A stretch of DNA of 64,000 bases, taken from contig CM037785.1 of NCBI GenBank assembly GCA_021229015.1, positions 41,102,766-41,166,765 on the forward strand, written 5' to 3'. Of this stretch, positions 34,650 to 45,197 are shown in pieces. Both the position numbers and the translations under genes were made by a program. Positions within the stretch are counted from its first letter, which is position 1. The number at the start of each line of letters is the position of its first letter. The stretch is from Solen grandis (lineage: Eukaryota; Mollusca; Bivalvia; Adapedonta; Solenidae). The notes under the pieces were generated by a model, which saw nothing but the letters and a program-made list of their open reading frames with translations, was not told the origin of the DNA and ran no database searches.

Positions 34650-35894
34650 GTGGATTTCATCATCCATTTTGAAATGTTTCTCCAGACCTAGAAAATCGGA
34701 GTAAGAAAACTAGTATTTTATGAGCAAATTTTATGTCAGCTGTTGAAATGGAGATTTCACGCTAACTAGTGCATATACATTCCGCTACGCTGATTATAAT
34801 GCTATATAATCATGATCATCATGATCATCATCATCATCATCATCATCATCATATCATCATCATCTTAAATGTCGCATTCCCTACACGGAAGCAGTTAATC
34901 ACAGATGGTAGAAAAATAAGATTAGAAGACGTATTACATATCAAAGAATAACTACCTGTCACAATTATATTGAGATATAACAACAATATGGAGTTTACAC
35001 GAATTAATTAAGTTAATACTATCCAATATGTTCACATGTAAATATTTTTACTTACAATATGTTGATAGAAAAAAATGGCGTACAATATGTTGCCTTTAGT
35101 AGTTACTATATTAAAAAAAAACTTGATTATATTTATATAATATATTATTGTAGTTTTTTGTCTCTTTTGAGATGCATATGTATTCGGTCGTGAAAAATAT
35201 TTGATAACATATTATTGTAGTTTTTTTTTCTCTTTTGAAATGCAGATTTATTCGGTTGTGAAAATTACTCGGTTTTATAACATAATTATTGCAGGTGTTT
35301 TTTTGTTGTTGTTTTTTTTCTTCAAATTTTGAAATGCATATTTATTCGGTCGTGAAAAATACTTGAATTTATAACATAATATTGCAGTTTTTTTCTATTT
35401 TGAAATGCATATATTCGATCAAATACATTTTTTTAAATTTAAAATTAAATGTTAATTGACAGACGAGCGACGGTAGAAATAGACAGATAGACAGAAGGAC
35501 GGACATATATAGAAACAGACAGATAGATACACCGATAGATAAATAAACACCTACCCTAGCCGACCTCTCCTTCCCTTCGCTTCAACCGCTACAGGTTGAG
35601 AAGACACCGTCTCCTATAAAAGCTCTCTGGGCGACTGGTCTCATACACACAGTAACTAGAACTGTGACGTCATAATTATAATATTCCGATCACCAAAATA
35701 CTATAATTGTTAAGCGACACATTAAAACAGTTCTGTAATAAATACCTTTGTACACGAAAATAGAGCACATAGCAACACATGTAAAGGTCTATATACAATA
35801 CATTGATGTTATATGTTCAGAGTACAATACTTGTACAGTACTTGTGATCATTTCTGATATAACTGTGAAACAAAGCGTGTCAGAGACATCTAAG

Positions 35895-35926
<32 letters not shown>

Positions 35927-37189
35927 AGGTGGATCACAGGGACGTGTCAGTGAATTAAAAACTGGTATTATTTGCTGTTTCAAAAAAGTGAAAATTACCA
36001 ATTTGAGCTGCATTCTGATTCCCAGAATGCAGTCTCATTGCTATGATCTCGGTCTCCGGAACCTGATAACTCAGATTTCAGTATACATGCTCCCTATGAA
36101 ATATGCCAAATTGTTTCTATATAATATCGTGAGTCATTCGTATCTTTCTCGTAGAAGTAACTGCTTCAGAAAGAGTTGTATTTAAAGCATAATGATAGTC
36201 ATAATATAACACTAGTATGAGAAATTAATATTTCATTCAGATGAATATTATAATCTACGACTATATGTACGGACCCGTGAAAGATTTTAGATCAACATAT
36301 ACGTATCTTAAAACGTAATAGGAAAATATTGACGCAACTTGAATACAATAAGTATAAATATTTGATATTGCATTGGTGTTCATAATACAGAGCATTACAA
36401 ATTGAAAATAACGAGTTTAAATATCGTATCCGCGTCTGTACACTTTTTGACAGGGCGCCGTCCCAGTAGCTAATCCATATATCGGATTCTAATATATTTT
36501 GCTTTGGTAAGTAATGTAATAATCAGATTAATTTTAACATGTTTATGATATTTTGTCTTTGTAACCCTGTATATTGTTATTGTTTGTTTATATGTACTGC
36601 ATAAAAAAATCAGAAGGCAGATCGTAAAGGTTGACCTACATGTCAACCCAACCCCGGTCTAAACTTTAATACCGAAAAAAAATCTAATCATGACATTATC
36701 TTAGTAGAGTGTTATAGTATATGTCCTGAAAGATTTCATTCCATTAAAGTATTACGTATCTATGATTTCAGAATCCCATGAATTGCCTTGCACACACTTA
36801 TAAGAAAGGATATTGCAGCAGTATGTTTCAATCTGCAGCTTTCAGGACTATCGGTCCTTTGATTATAATTGTCGCTGTTTTAAAATGCTTATTTTTAACA
36901 ATCTGACAAAGATTACTCTCAATTTTAATTTACAAATGTATATAGATCTGTATTTGATCACATGATTACAACCCAGTAAATATACATTGCATATCAGGAC
37001 ACTGCCTTAATTTCTCACGACATTGCAACTGATTTCTATCTTGAAATAATAATAATAAAAGGCCAATTATGTAATTTATTTGTGCTCCTTTATTGCACTT
37101 TTTTTTTGAGACCGAATAACGATTAATAAGTGCGGCTTCAGAAATTTGAGCTCCCCACAGGCTAAAATTTATGATGAACTCAGTTATAA
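34190..37189. other. AT-rich stretch without recognisable gene
   Basis: Holds a poly-T run (34617-34644), ATC repeats (34808-34862), a four-unit tandem repeat (35149-35425, listed separately), GACA/GATA repeats (35460-35535) and (GTT)n at 35896-35928. A weak LINE-tail-like reading lies near 36700-36800, not called. Confidence 0.45.
35149..35425. repeat. Diverged tandem repeat, four units of 65-95 bp
   Basis: Units start at ATTGTAG or ATTGCAG near 35149, 35214, 35286 and 35380. Each contains CTTTTGARATGCATAT-like sequence, and the first three then carry TATTCGGTCGTGAAAA-like sequence. Unit length varies because of T runs. Confidence 0.65.
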
Positions 37190-37393
37190 TACTGTAAAAT
37201 CATTCATTTTCGTTGTCACTAAATTTTGTTGATTATGTATCTAAGGGAATATTGTGGGTACATTTATTCGTGGATTTATGTTCTAGAAAAAAGAAAAAAG
37301 ACAAGTTTTCGAGGGGATTAATATTCGAGGATAAAAACCCACCACGAAATCGACAAAAATTAGTGTCCAACGAAAAATAATGATTTCACAGTA
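37190..37393. mobile_element. MITE, TACTGTAAAATCATT family, copy 2
   Basis: TACTGTAAAATCATTCATTT at the left is mirrored by AAATAATGATTTCACAGTAT at the right. Internal blocks shared with 26636-26848 include TTGATTATGTA, CTAAGGGAAT and ACCCACCAC. Confidence 0.8.
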
Positions 37394-37684
37394 TGACATT
37401 GTAAGGTGTGAAAAAAAGGATTTAAAAAAAAGGAAAAAAAATATTGGTTTCAGTGGAATATCATTTTTAATTCTTCGTTAGGACGAAAATTAAAGTTTTC
37501 ACTCTTGGCTGCGCCACTCGCGAAAATATTGACTTTCTTCCTGACTCGATGAATTAAAATGATTTTCCACTGACACCAACAATCATCCTCTATATCTCAA
37601 ATGTAGTTGCAGCTTTAAATATCGTCCAATATGCCTTCACAATGTTAGCACTTGTCCAATCAAACATGTACAGTAGAATCAATA

Positions 37685-37865
37685 ATAATAGGGAACTAAT
37701 TTTCGTTGATTTCGTGGATGACTTTATCTATGAATGTTTATCCCACGAAAACTGTTTATTTCATAGACCTCATGTTTTCTAGAACATGGTTCCACGAATA
37801 TATGTACCAACGAAATTTATTTAATCACAGAATCCACGAAATTTAATGTCAACGAAAGTACCACA
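37685..37865. mobile_element. Related MITE, copy 3 (diverged ends)
   Basis: AACTAATTTTCGTTGATTTC and GTGG at the left are mirrored by CCACGAAATTTAATGTCAAC and GAAAGT at the right. The CACGAAA/TTTCGTGG motifs in the interior match copies 1 and 2. A (CA)n run at 37862-37880 lies just outside. Confidence 0.6.
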
Positions 37866-39344
37866 CACACACACACACACTTTTTTTTATCGGAAATTAA
37901 ACATTCAATGGATATACTTTTTGGTCCAAATTTAGGGTTCATATCCCATTAATATGTCCATCTCGACCCATCACCAAACGGGGTTTATTGTCTTAAAACA
38001 GCGGCTTTATTTAAACAGCATGTTATACTTTAACGTGAAAACGACGTGAAATATAAATTGTCTCTAGTTTCTTCACTGTCGATTCTAGACTTCTCCGGAA
38101 TAGGATATATTGTTTCTGTTATGTATCAGGTTAACCAAACACCGTAATGGATGCAATGTTATATTCCACATGATTTACACGCACAATCTAGTATGAGTAA
38201 AATCTACAGACAGTAGTCCATGGATTTATATCGTAACAGTAACTCATGTAATGCTCATGCTTTAAAGCATATCGTTGTTGTCTCCCTTTTCATAATATTT
38301 TCCGCTTTATCATAAACATAATGTAAATGATCACAGTTTGCTGCCGAAATGTAATTGAAATTAAGACAAAATGTTGATTGTGAAATTCTGCAAGACCTCG
38401 TCAAATAAACACTATTTCGGTATGTTCGCAGTTGTGACTTAGAGACCCTCGTAGGTCTGATGTGTCGAAAATGACGACTGGTCTAATGCGAATGTCAATT
38501 TCCTTGTCAAAATATACATTTTTTTATTTAGTTTATCGAAATGTCTACGTTACGGTGAAATTGTATTTCTTGGGGTTTCTACTTAAAAAATATTTCGGTC
38601 GTCAGTGTTTACTTAAAATCTACATCTTTTATGAAAACGACATCCCCTTTTCAGGGGGGAATAGTGAGGGATGCTAATTTATTTATTTATTGCCTAAGGT
38701 GTTGTACGATAAGTCAAACTTAGGCTAGTTATGAATCATTTCATGACCAAAGACCTATTAAACAAAGAAAGGAAACTCCCAGAGTCTTCTGTAACAGACA
38801 GAGAAACTATTATTTTGTCACGCGGCAGGTCATTGAATTTTGAAAAGCGTTTAAAATATACGGAAAAATCGCAGAGAAAAAATACTTTCTTATATAAGTA
38901 TCTCTGTTCTAGTGCAAGAAATATTTTCAGTTCATTTAAATTTGAAAATTCATTATTTTTATTTAATTTCAACCAGTGTATCGGAGAAAAAAAACAATAT
39001 CAGCTTATTTTTGTTTATGCCGGGGCTTCTGTATTTTACATAAAACTTTTTTTATTTCTTTACTCATTTAAATATATAAGGTATCATTTTAAGGTAATGT
39101 ATTGTTCTATTGCAAGATATAAATTACCTCCAAATATCTCAAATAGAATAGCAGAAATTTGCAAACGTGACTTTGCGAGATCTTGACAACTTGCCAATCT
39201 TTGTTATTATAGGTCTTAGGCATGACGTTGTACAATCTCCACGCAGTTATCTCCCCTTCATTCTTCGGCATAGATCTCTGCCACCATGAAAAGGCATTAT
39301 TAGGATTTCTGATAAATATATATATATTGTTAATTGTTGGCGGC
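37866..39344. other. Stretch without recognisable gene
   Basis: Open frame 38731-39186 (151 codons) is rich in Phe, Tyr, Lys and Ile and looks like AT-rich chance coding. No motif was recognised. Confidence 0.4.
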
Positions 39345-39373
39345 GTATATCGTGGCGGCACTGGTACTCTTTT
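39345..39373 (+). mobile_element. Family I 3'-end fragment
   Basis: GGCGGCGTATATCGTGGCGG followed by CACTGGTACTCTTTT is the subTIR and 3' hairpin of family I, here with CTTT in place of CTTG. No 5' end or core was found upstream. Confidence 0.6.
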
Positions 39374-39432
39374 AATAACAACCGTCTGACATATGACGAC
39401 ATTTACGGACAACGTCTGTTTTGGCGCCGTTG

Positions 39433-39545
39433 TTAGTTAGAAATCAGCTCACGATTCGGGAGAAATCAGCTCACGATTCGGGAGAAATCAGCTCACGATT
39501 TGGGAGAAATCAGCTCACGATTTGGGAGAAATCGGCCCACGATTT
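39433..39545. repeat. 24-bp tandem repeat, about five units
   Basis: GAAATCAGCTCACGATTYGG with GAGA, repeated from about 39439. The last copy is changed to GAAATCGGCCCACGATT. Further scattered ATCGTGGGCC and CCGATTTGA motifs to 39670 suggest the array was once longer. Confidence 0.8.
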
Positions 39546-40269
39546 TCGAGCCAGCACAAAATCTAGGACCGGCTGTCAAACTGAGGTTCAAACCGTGAGT
39601 CGGTACAAGTTCGTCGACCGATTTGAAAATTGTCGGCCAATCCGAAATCGTGGGCCAAAATGGTGAATTCAGTGAAAATCGTGAAAATCACAGATTAATG
39701 ATTAAATGAACACTATATCGAATACAAAAAAATATATCGGGAAATTTGTATTTCATACACAGAGCGCTGGCTGTTATATAATTCTATATTTTATGTTTTT
39801 CCCCAACACTTGCTCTGTTGAGGAACTCCTATATTTATTTCTGACGCATTAACAATATGCACACCAGTTTCTCATCATAAGATACATGGGCGTTTTGCAG
39901 GTATTTGTGAATTTACTCTGAATCGAAATACAGACACCAGTTTTAAAATAAGCTACAACAACATTTTACTGGCATTTGTGAAGAGACTCTGAAAATCGAA
40001 ACACCGACACAAATTTCTCGAAATCAGATATATGGGCGTTTTGCTGACATTTTTTGGTTTAATCGAATCGAAAAACCGATTTTCGATTACACCATTTTAA
40101 TTTTTAGGAAAACATCGTAATAGCGAGGAATTCGGTTTTGCGAGGTTCTTCTCTATTTAGTATATGTTTGCTGAATTCGTATTGAACCTGTAATGAATAA
40201 CTGAATGATTGGCCAAGAAAATTGATTAGCGAATAACAAGTTATATATGGAGACATATTACAAAATCAA

Positions 40270-41340
40270 ACAAATTAACTATTATAATTGTGACTTATCA
40301 TTCCTCAGTTTGTAAACACCGCACCCAATGTGTAACAATTATAATTGTGACTTATAATTCCTCAATTTGTAAACAGGGCACCCAGTGTGTAACAATTATA
40401 ATTATGACTTATAATTCCTCAATTTGTAAACAGGGCACCCAGTGTGTAACAATTATAATTGTGACCGCACCCAGTGGTAACCATTATAATTATGACTTAT
40501 AATTCCTCAATTTGTAAACACTGCACCCAATGGTAACCATTATAATTATGACCTTATCATTCCTCAATTTGTAAACACTGCACCCAATGGTAACCATTAA
40601 ATTATGACCTTTAAACACCGCACCCAGTGTGTAAAATTATATTATCATTCTCAATTTGTAAACACCGCACCCAATAACTATTCAGGGGTGTAAAATCTTA
40701 CTCGTCCTTAAGCAAAGTGAGCTCGTCCTAAAATGATATTAATATTTGCTTCCCGTAAACGCCGAGAAGCGTTTTCATTAACAAGTGTTTCGACATTTTG
40801 ACCGCCGGAAACTAAACATATTTTGCAGTCCCTGACTGTGCCGCAGTTCCGGACTGTGCCGCAAACTAACAAAAAACGTATTGAAAAAAAAACACCGTAG
40901 AATAGTGTGAACCAGTCTGCGCTAGCACCTTACGGATCTTTCTAAAAATGAGCGTCGCTATGGTGATATTTTGTCACAATTAGCTCCCCTGATCAAGTAA
41001 AGAATTTTATGATCTTGATTAACCATCGTAACAATATGAAATTAATTTTTTACTGAAACATTTCTTTCTTGGCCGCGAAAAGTTACTCGTCCGGTCGGAC
41101 GAGTGTTCAGGGACCGACCGTGAAATTCACTCGTAAATACGAGCGGACGAGTGGATTTTTACAGCCCTTTCATTATAATTATGACTTATCATTCGTCAGT
41201 TTGTAAATACCGCACTCAATATGTAACCATTATAATTATGACTTATCATTCGTCAGTTTGTAAATACCGCACTCAATATGTAACGATTAAAATTGTGACT
41301 TATCATTCGTCAATTTGTAAACACTGCACCCATCCAACAT
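40270..41340. repeat. ~57-bp satellite array, split by an inserted TIR element
   Basis: Units carry ATTATAATTRTGACTTATMA, TTCCTCARTTTGTAAACACC and GCACCCAATGTGTAAC. About seven units lie at 40277-40680 and three more at 41169-41335. A few further decayed units lie near 41570-41640. The two parts are separated by the element at 40684-41169. Confidence 0.8.
40684..41169. mobile_element. Non-autonomous TIR element inside the satellite
   Basis: CAGGGGTGTAAAATCTTACT followed by CGTCC at the left is mirrored by GGACGAGTGGATTTTTACAG then CCC at the right. Secondary inverted motifs ACTCGTCC/GGACGAGT occur inside. The interior (about 485 bp) is non-coding. No target-site duplication was resolved. The TIR start CAGGG is reminiscent of hAT elements. 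Confidence 0.65.
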
Positions 41341-42092
41341 GTAATATGAGCTTTGCAAAAGTTTCAAGTTGTATAACCCTGTGTTATTAAAATTTACATG
41401 TTGTGTACACTGTACCAGTACTGATTTAACTGTCTTATAGACATTTAACTACTTGTGTGGTATCCCCCCCCCCCCCCCTTTAATATTTAGCTGTTGTTTA
41501 TTTTGCGGTATTTGTATTATGACCGGATTGTATGTCTGTTATTATGATCATAACCCCATGTTGTTATTTGTAATTGTGACTTATCAATTGTCACTTTGTT
41601 AACACCGCATCCAATATGTAACCATTCAAATCGTGACATATCATTCGTCAATTATGACTCTCTTGCTTTTATCAATTAAACAACCTTGTTATAATAAACA
41701 AATGCATAATATATTCATTACTTTAGTACAAAAATAACACTTATAAGGAAGGACGTTTCTTTTTGGTTTGAATATATTGATGTTTCTTAGCAATATGCGT
41801 TTTCCACCGTCAAAATCACCTGGGTATAGACCCGTTTGTAGTAGTAGTAAAACATATTAACCAGACAGAGTATGGTTGAAAGTTTAAAAAAAAAATCTGT
41901 TCCTTTTAATGTGTCATTTGCCTGGAGATAAAAAAGGCAAATTTGTGACAGTTATATGTAATCGTCATTGCTAGAATGTCTCATTTTATTTGTAAAAAGA
42001 CTACTCAAAAGTTTTATCCGCAATAACAAACCGTCAACATAACTTGCATATAATAAATTACAGGTGGAGATGTCGTGAAATGCTTTAGAACT

Positions 42093-42655
42093 TTAATCTG
42101 TGACGAAGTGCCATATAGATGAACACTGATACATGGCTTTCAGCGCATCTCGAAGTTTACTGCACCTGAACGCGTATATGAAAGGGTTAAACGAACTGTT
42201 CATAGCGTACACAATTGAAACAACGAACTTGACGTTGCGACTCAGGGAGTAATCATTCTTTTCAAGCACTAGCAAAACAATGTAAGGCAATGTAAATACA
42301 TTGAGTGACAAAACTATAAGCCCAATCGTTCCAATAACTCGTCTTTGTATCCTAAGATTAGTTCTTTCGTCACTGACGCTGATCTGTTGTGGTTGACGTA
42401 TTTCTCTTTGCTGGTGTGAAGACACAGTTGCAGTGGCGCTTGTAACTGGAAACACCTTCTTCCATTGCCTTGACAATCTAAGAACAGTGATGACGTAGAA
42501 AACGTTGGTGAAAATGTGAGGTATTACGTAAATGATTCCAAGAAAGAAAGACAATTGAGTAACGTTTTCTGCTGCAGACAACTGACGAAATACACAGGCA
42601 ATTATTGTGGGTTCCGACCGGCTATAAAGGATCAACGGAATTGAACAGATACAGA
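42093..42655 (-). pseudogene. Partial class A GPCR paralogue, truncated by assembly gap
   Basis: Encodes the equivalent of residues 156-344 of the receptor at 24427-25461. The frame runs CICSIPLILY at its start, directly at the N gap, so the upstream TM1-TM4 part is missing from the assembly; this may be a whole gene rather than a true pseudogene. TM5, TM6, NPFIY and the C terminus are intact with no stop. I count about 16 substitutions plus a 3-residue deletion in intracellular loop 3. Six substitutions lie in extracellular loop 2 or just after it, around the conserved Cys (TCQFREI to ACVFRQL). TM6 again lacks CWxP (FTLP). The downstream 200-300 bp, including AATAAA on minus at about 41982-41987, matches the first copy. 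Confidence 0.85.
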
Positions 42656-42755
42656 NNNNNNNNNNNNNNNNNNNNNNNNNNNNNNNNNNNNNNNNNNNNN
42701 NNNNNNNNNNNNNNNNNNNNNNNNNNNNNNNNNNNNNNNNNNNNNNNNNNNNNNN
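42656..42755. other. Assembly gap, 100 N
   Basis: Exactly 100 unknown bases, the usual placeholder for an unsized gap. The sequence to its right shows no GPCR similarity, so the missing length or the join itself is uncertain. Confidence 1.
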
Positions 42756-42889
42756 TTTTTACAATTTCAATTATGTGGATCAAATTGCAATGATTATTTG
42801 TTAAGTCATATATTTACGAAGAAATACATATTAAATTAAGAATAAAAAAAACAAACATTAAAAATCGATTGAATAACACCAAAACAAAA

Positions 42890-43100
42890 GTTGTTGTTGT
42901 ATTGGAGTTTACCGTCGCTGCGATAGTATTTCAATCATATAGCGACGTCCAGCTAATTACAGGTGGAGGAAGACCCAGAGTTCACAGAGGTACCCGGGTA
43001 GAACCACTGACCTACCGGAAGCCAGCTGGAAGGCTTCCTCACATGAAAAATCCGAAGTCCCTACCGGGATTCGAACCCACAGCAGTGAGGGGCTGAGAGA
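42890..43100 (-). mobile_element. tRNA-derived SINE
   Basis: On minus: box B GGTTCGAATCCC (about 43067-43080), then CATGTGAGGAAGCCTTCCAG, GTCAGTGGTTCTACCCGGGT, TCTTCCTCCACC and a tail with CGACGTCGCTATA... ending in GTTG repeats. This body is that of a SINE type common in mollusc genomes. A family name is not assigned. Confidence 0.75.
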
Positions 43101-43691
43101 TTGCAAAAAAAAATATTGAGGATAGTATTATCTTTAAATTTTCCTGTTGTTTTTACTGCATGGTAGTAAACAGTTGCGTAATCAAATAAGATCCATATTT
43201 ATGCTTTCTTAATATCTTCTTAAGAAGATAAAAATGAAAAAAAAATAAAATTAAAGCTTATTTTTGAATATAAGTATATTTTATGATAATGATGATTTAC
43301 ATATTAAATTTAACATTATTATGCATCATTATTCCATTTCTTTGTATTAACATATATATTCAATACCTTTGAAATAAGCAAACGGAAAGCCGCTTCATTT
43401 GTATTTTAAACAAACGACTTCTAGTAATTAAACTGTATTTGTAATATTCACGTGAAACATTTAAAAAGTAATTAGGACTTTCTGCCTACAGGCAGAAAGT
43501 CATATTGGGTTTGTACTGTTTTTTATTATTCTTCTTCTTATTATTCTTTTTTTCTTCCTCTTATATTTGTGTTAATTTCGAGGTGTTGCCATTGACTCAG
43601 AACAATGAAAATTTTATGGCATATATTTCAAACCATCAGCTTTCAGAGGCAATGAATTTTATATTCATACGACGTCATATAACGTCAGATT

Positions 43692-43994
43692 TGACGTCAG
43701 GTGAAAAAGTTTGTACGCGGTCTACAGCCATTATTTCTGGACCGATTTTCATCAAAATTTCACAGAATGTGTATGTTAGGCTCTAGTTGTGCCTTTCGGT
43801 GTCTGTGTTTCCAAATTCGAAAAAGGCAAAGGTTTTATGGCGAATCCAAGATTCGAACTAATGACGTCAAATTTCAAATGCGTATAAAATCACTTCCAGA
43901 AGAGCTAGAAAGCTGATATTTGGACTGAAAATTAGTCTCCAGATCTTCTATTATATCTAAAAAGATGAACGCCATATGACGTCACATGACGTCA
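43692..43994. promoter_or_regulatory. Cluster of four perfect CRE palindromes
   Basis: TGACGTCA occurs at 43692-43699, 43862-43869, 43977-43984 and 43987-43994, with near-sites ACGTCA at about 43672 and 43682. It lies within the 5' part of family G. The last two are spaced 10 bp apart. Confidence 0.5.
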
Positions 43995-45136
43995 TAATGC
44001 TATTAAAACTTTCGTATCAAAACTTTACGGTTTTTAAGCCCTGTAGGCTTTATTTTTTGTATGATTTGCTTGAAATTTTGTCTGAAGATGCAATATTAGA
44101 TTCTATGGAGCCATGTCACTTCCGTTTCCGGAAAATCCCAAAGGTCAATGTCATATATCAATTATCGGGTTTTTCTTCGGCCTTAAATATCTCAAAAACG
44201 GTAAATATTCTATCGAGACTCTATGCGTATAATTTGTAGTGCTTAGAAAGAACTTTCAGATGATATTTAGTTTTTGATGATCGGGGTTGAATCGGTTGAG
44301 TTATGGCGGAAAAACGAAAATTTGGTAACCCTCAGTGTGTTTAACAGTTTATATCTCGAAAACCTTTGATTTTTGAAAATATGATGATGAATATTATTTG
44401 TAAAGCAATGTTTGGCCGTTCATTTGATGCTTAAAGTTTAATGATTGACCTAAGATTTATGGAGTAATGGAGAAAAAACGAAATACGTGCATATAGCTTT
44501 GGTGATATTTCATTTTTCAGGTGGTTTAAGAGCTTGTATCTCAAAAAATATTAAAAATATTCCTATAGATAAAGCGTGTGAAATGTAGAGAATTTTAAGA
44601 CGATTATTTTGGTACTTAAAGTTTTGAAATTGATCAAAGTATAAGGAAGTTACATCAAAAATAAAAAATTAAACATGTAGAATTTCAGCGATTTTGCCGT
44701 TATGTAAGAGATTCACGGCTTATGTCTTAATACTCATATGGAATAAGTCAACTTTTTTAAAAAGGAAGTTCAAAAAAACGAATTTAAACAAGTAGAATTT
44801 CAGCGATTTTGCCGTCATGTCAGAGTTTTACGGCTGATATCTTAAGAATCATTAGGAAAAAGTTCTTACATTAAGCAAGTGAGATGTAGAGAATTTTAAG
44901 ACGATTATTTTGGCACCTAGAGTTTTGAAATTGATAAAAAAATAAGGAAGTTACATAAAAAATACGAATTCATAGCCAATTGTAAGAATTTTCATAAAAT
45001 ATCCTACTTTCGCTTTCACCTCAATTGAAGCATTTTCGGAAAATGTAAGTTTACAAATATGTAGTAGTCATATACATTGAAAGAAAAAACTTTTTACTTA
45101 TATCATATTGATATTTCTAGCTAAACAAGTGTACCG

Positions 45137-45194
45137 TTCCCTGTGGCCGAGTGGTTAGAGCATCCGCCTCGGGAGCGGGAGGTCGTGGGTTTGA
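45137..45194 (+). pseudogene. tRNA-Pro(CGG)-like sequence, truncated in the T arm
   Basis: D arm with TGGCCGAGTGG (box A), then an anticodon stem TCCGC/GCGGG around loop CTCGGGA, giving anticodon CGG. The T arm begins GGTCGTGGGTTTGA and is cut off where the foldback element begins. With no 3' acceptor half it cannot be functional. It could be a SINE head rather than a former tRNA gene. Confidence 0.6.
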
Positions 45195-45197
45195 AAT

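Noticed and set aside
35748..36185. 145-codon frame with a Leu run
   Set aside because: The Leu run is a (GTT)n microsatellite, and the rest has no recognisable motif.
36690..36900. Possible LINE C-terminal tail (ECYSICPERF-like reading)
   Set aside because: Only a weak, short resemblance with frame breaks; not enough to call.
38731..39186. 151-codon frame
   Set aside because: Phe/Tyr/Lys-rich, AT-driven composition; no domain, no supporting splice or start context.
42605..42793. Frame running through the N gap
   Set aside because: An artefact of undefined bases.
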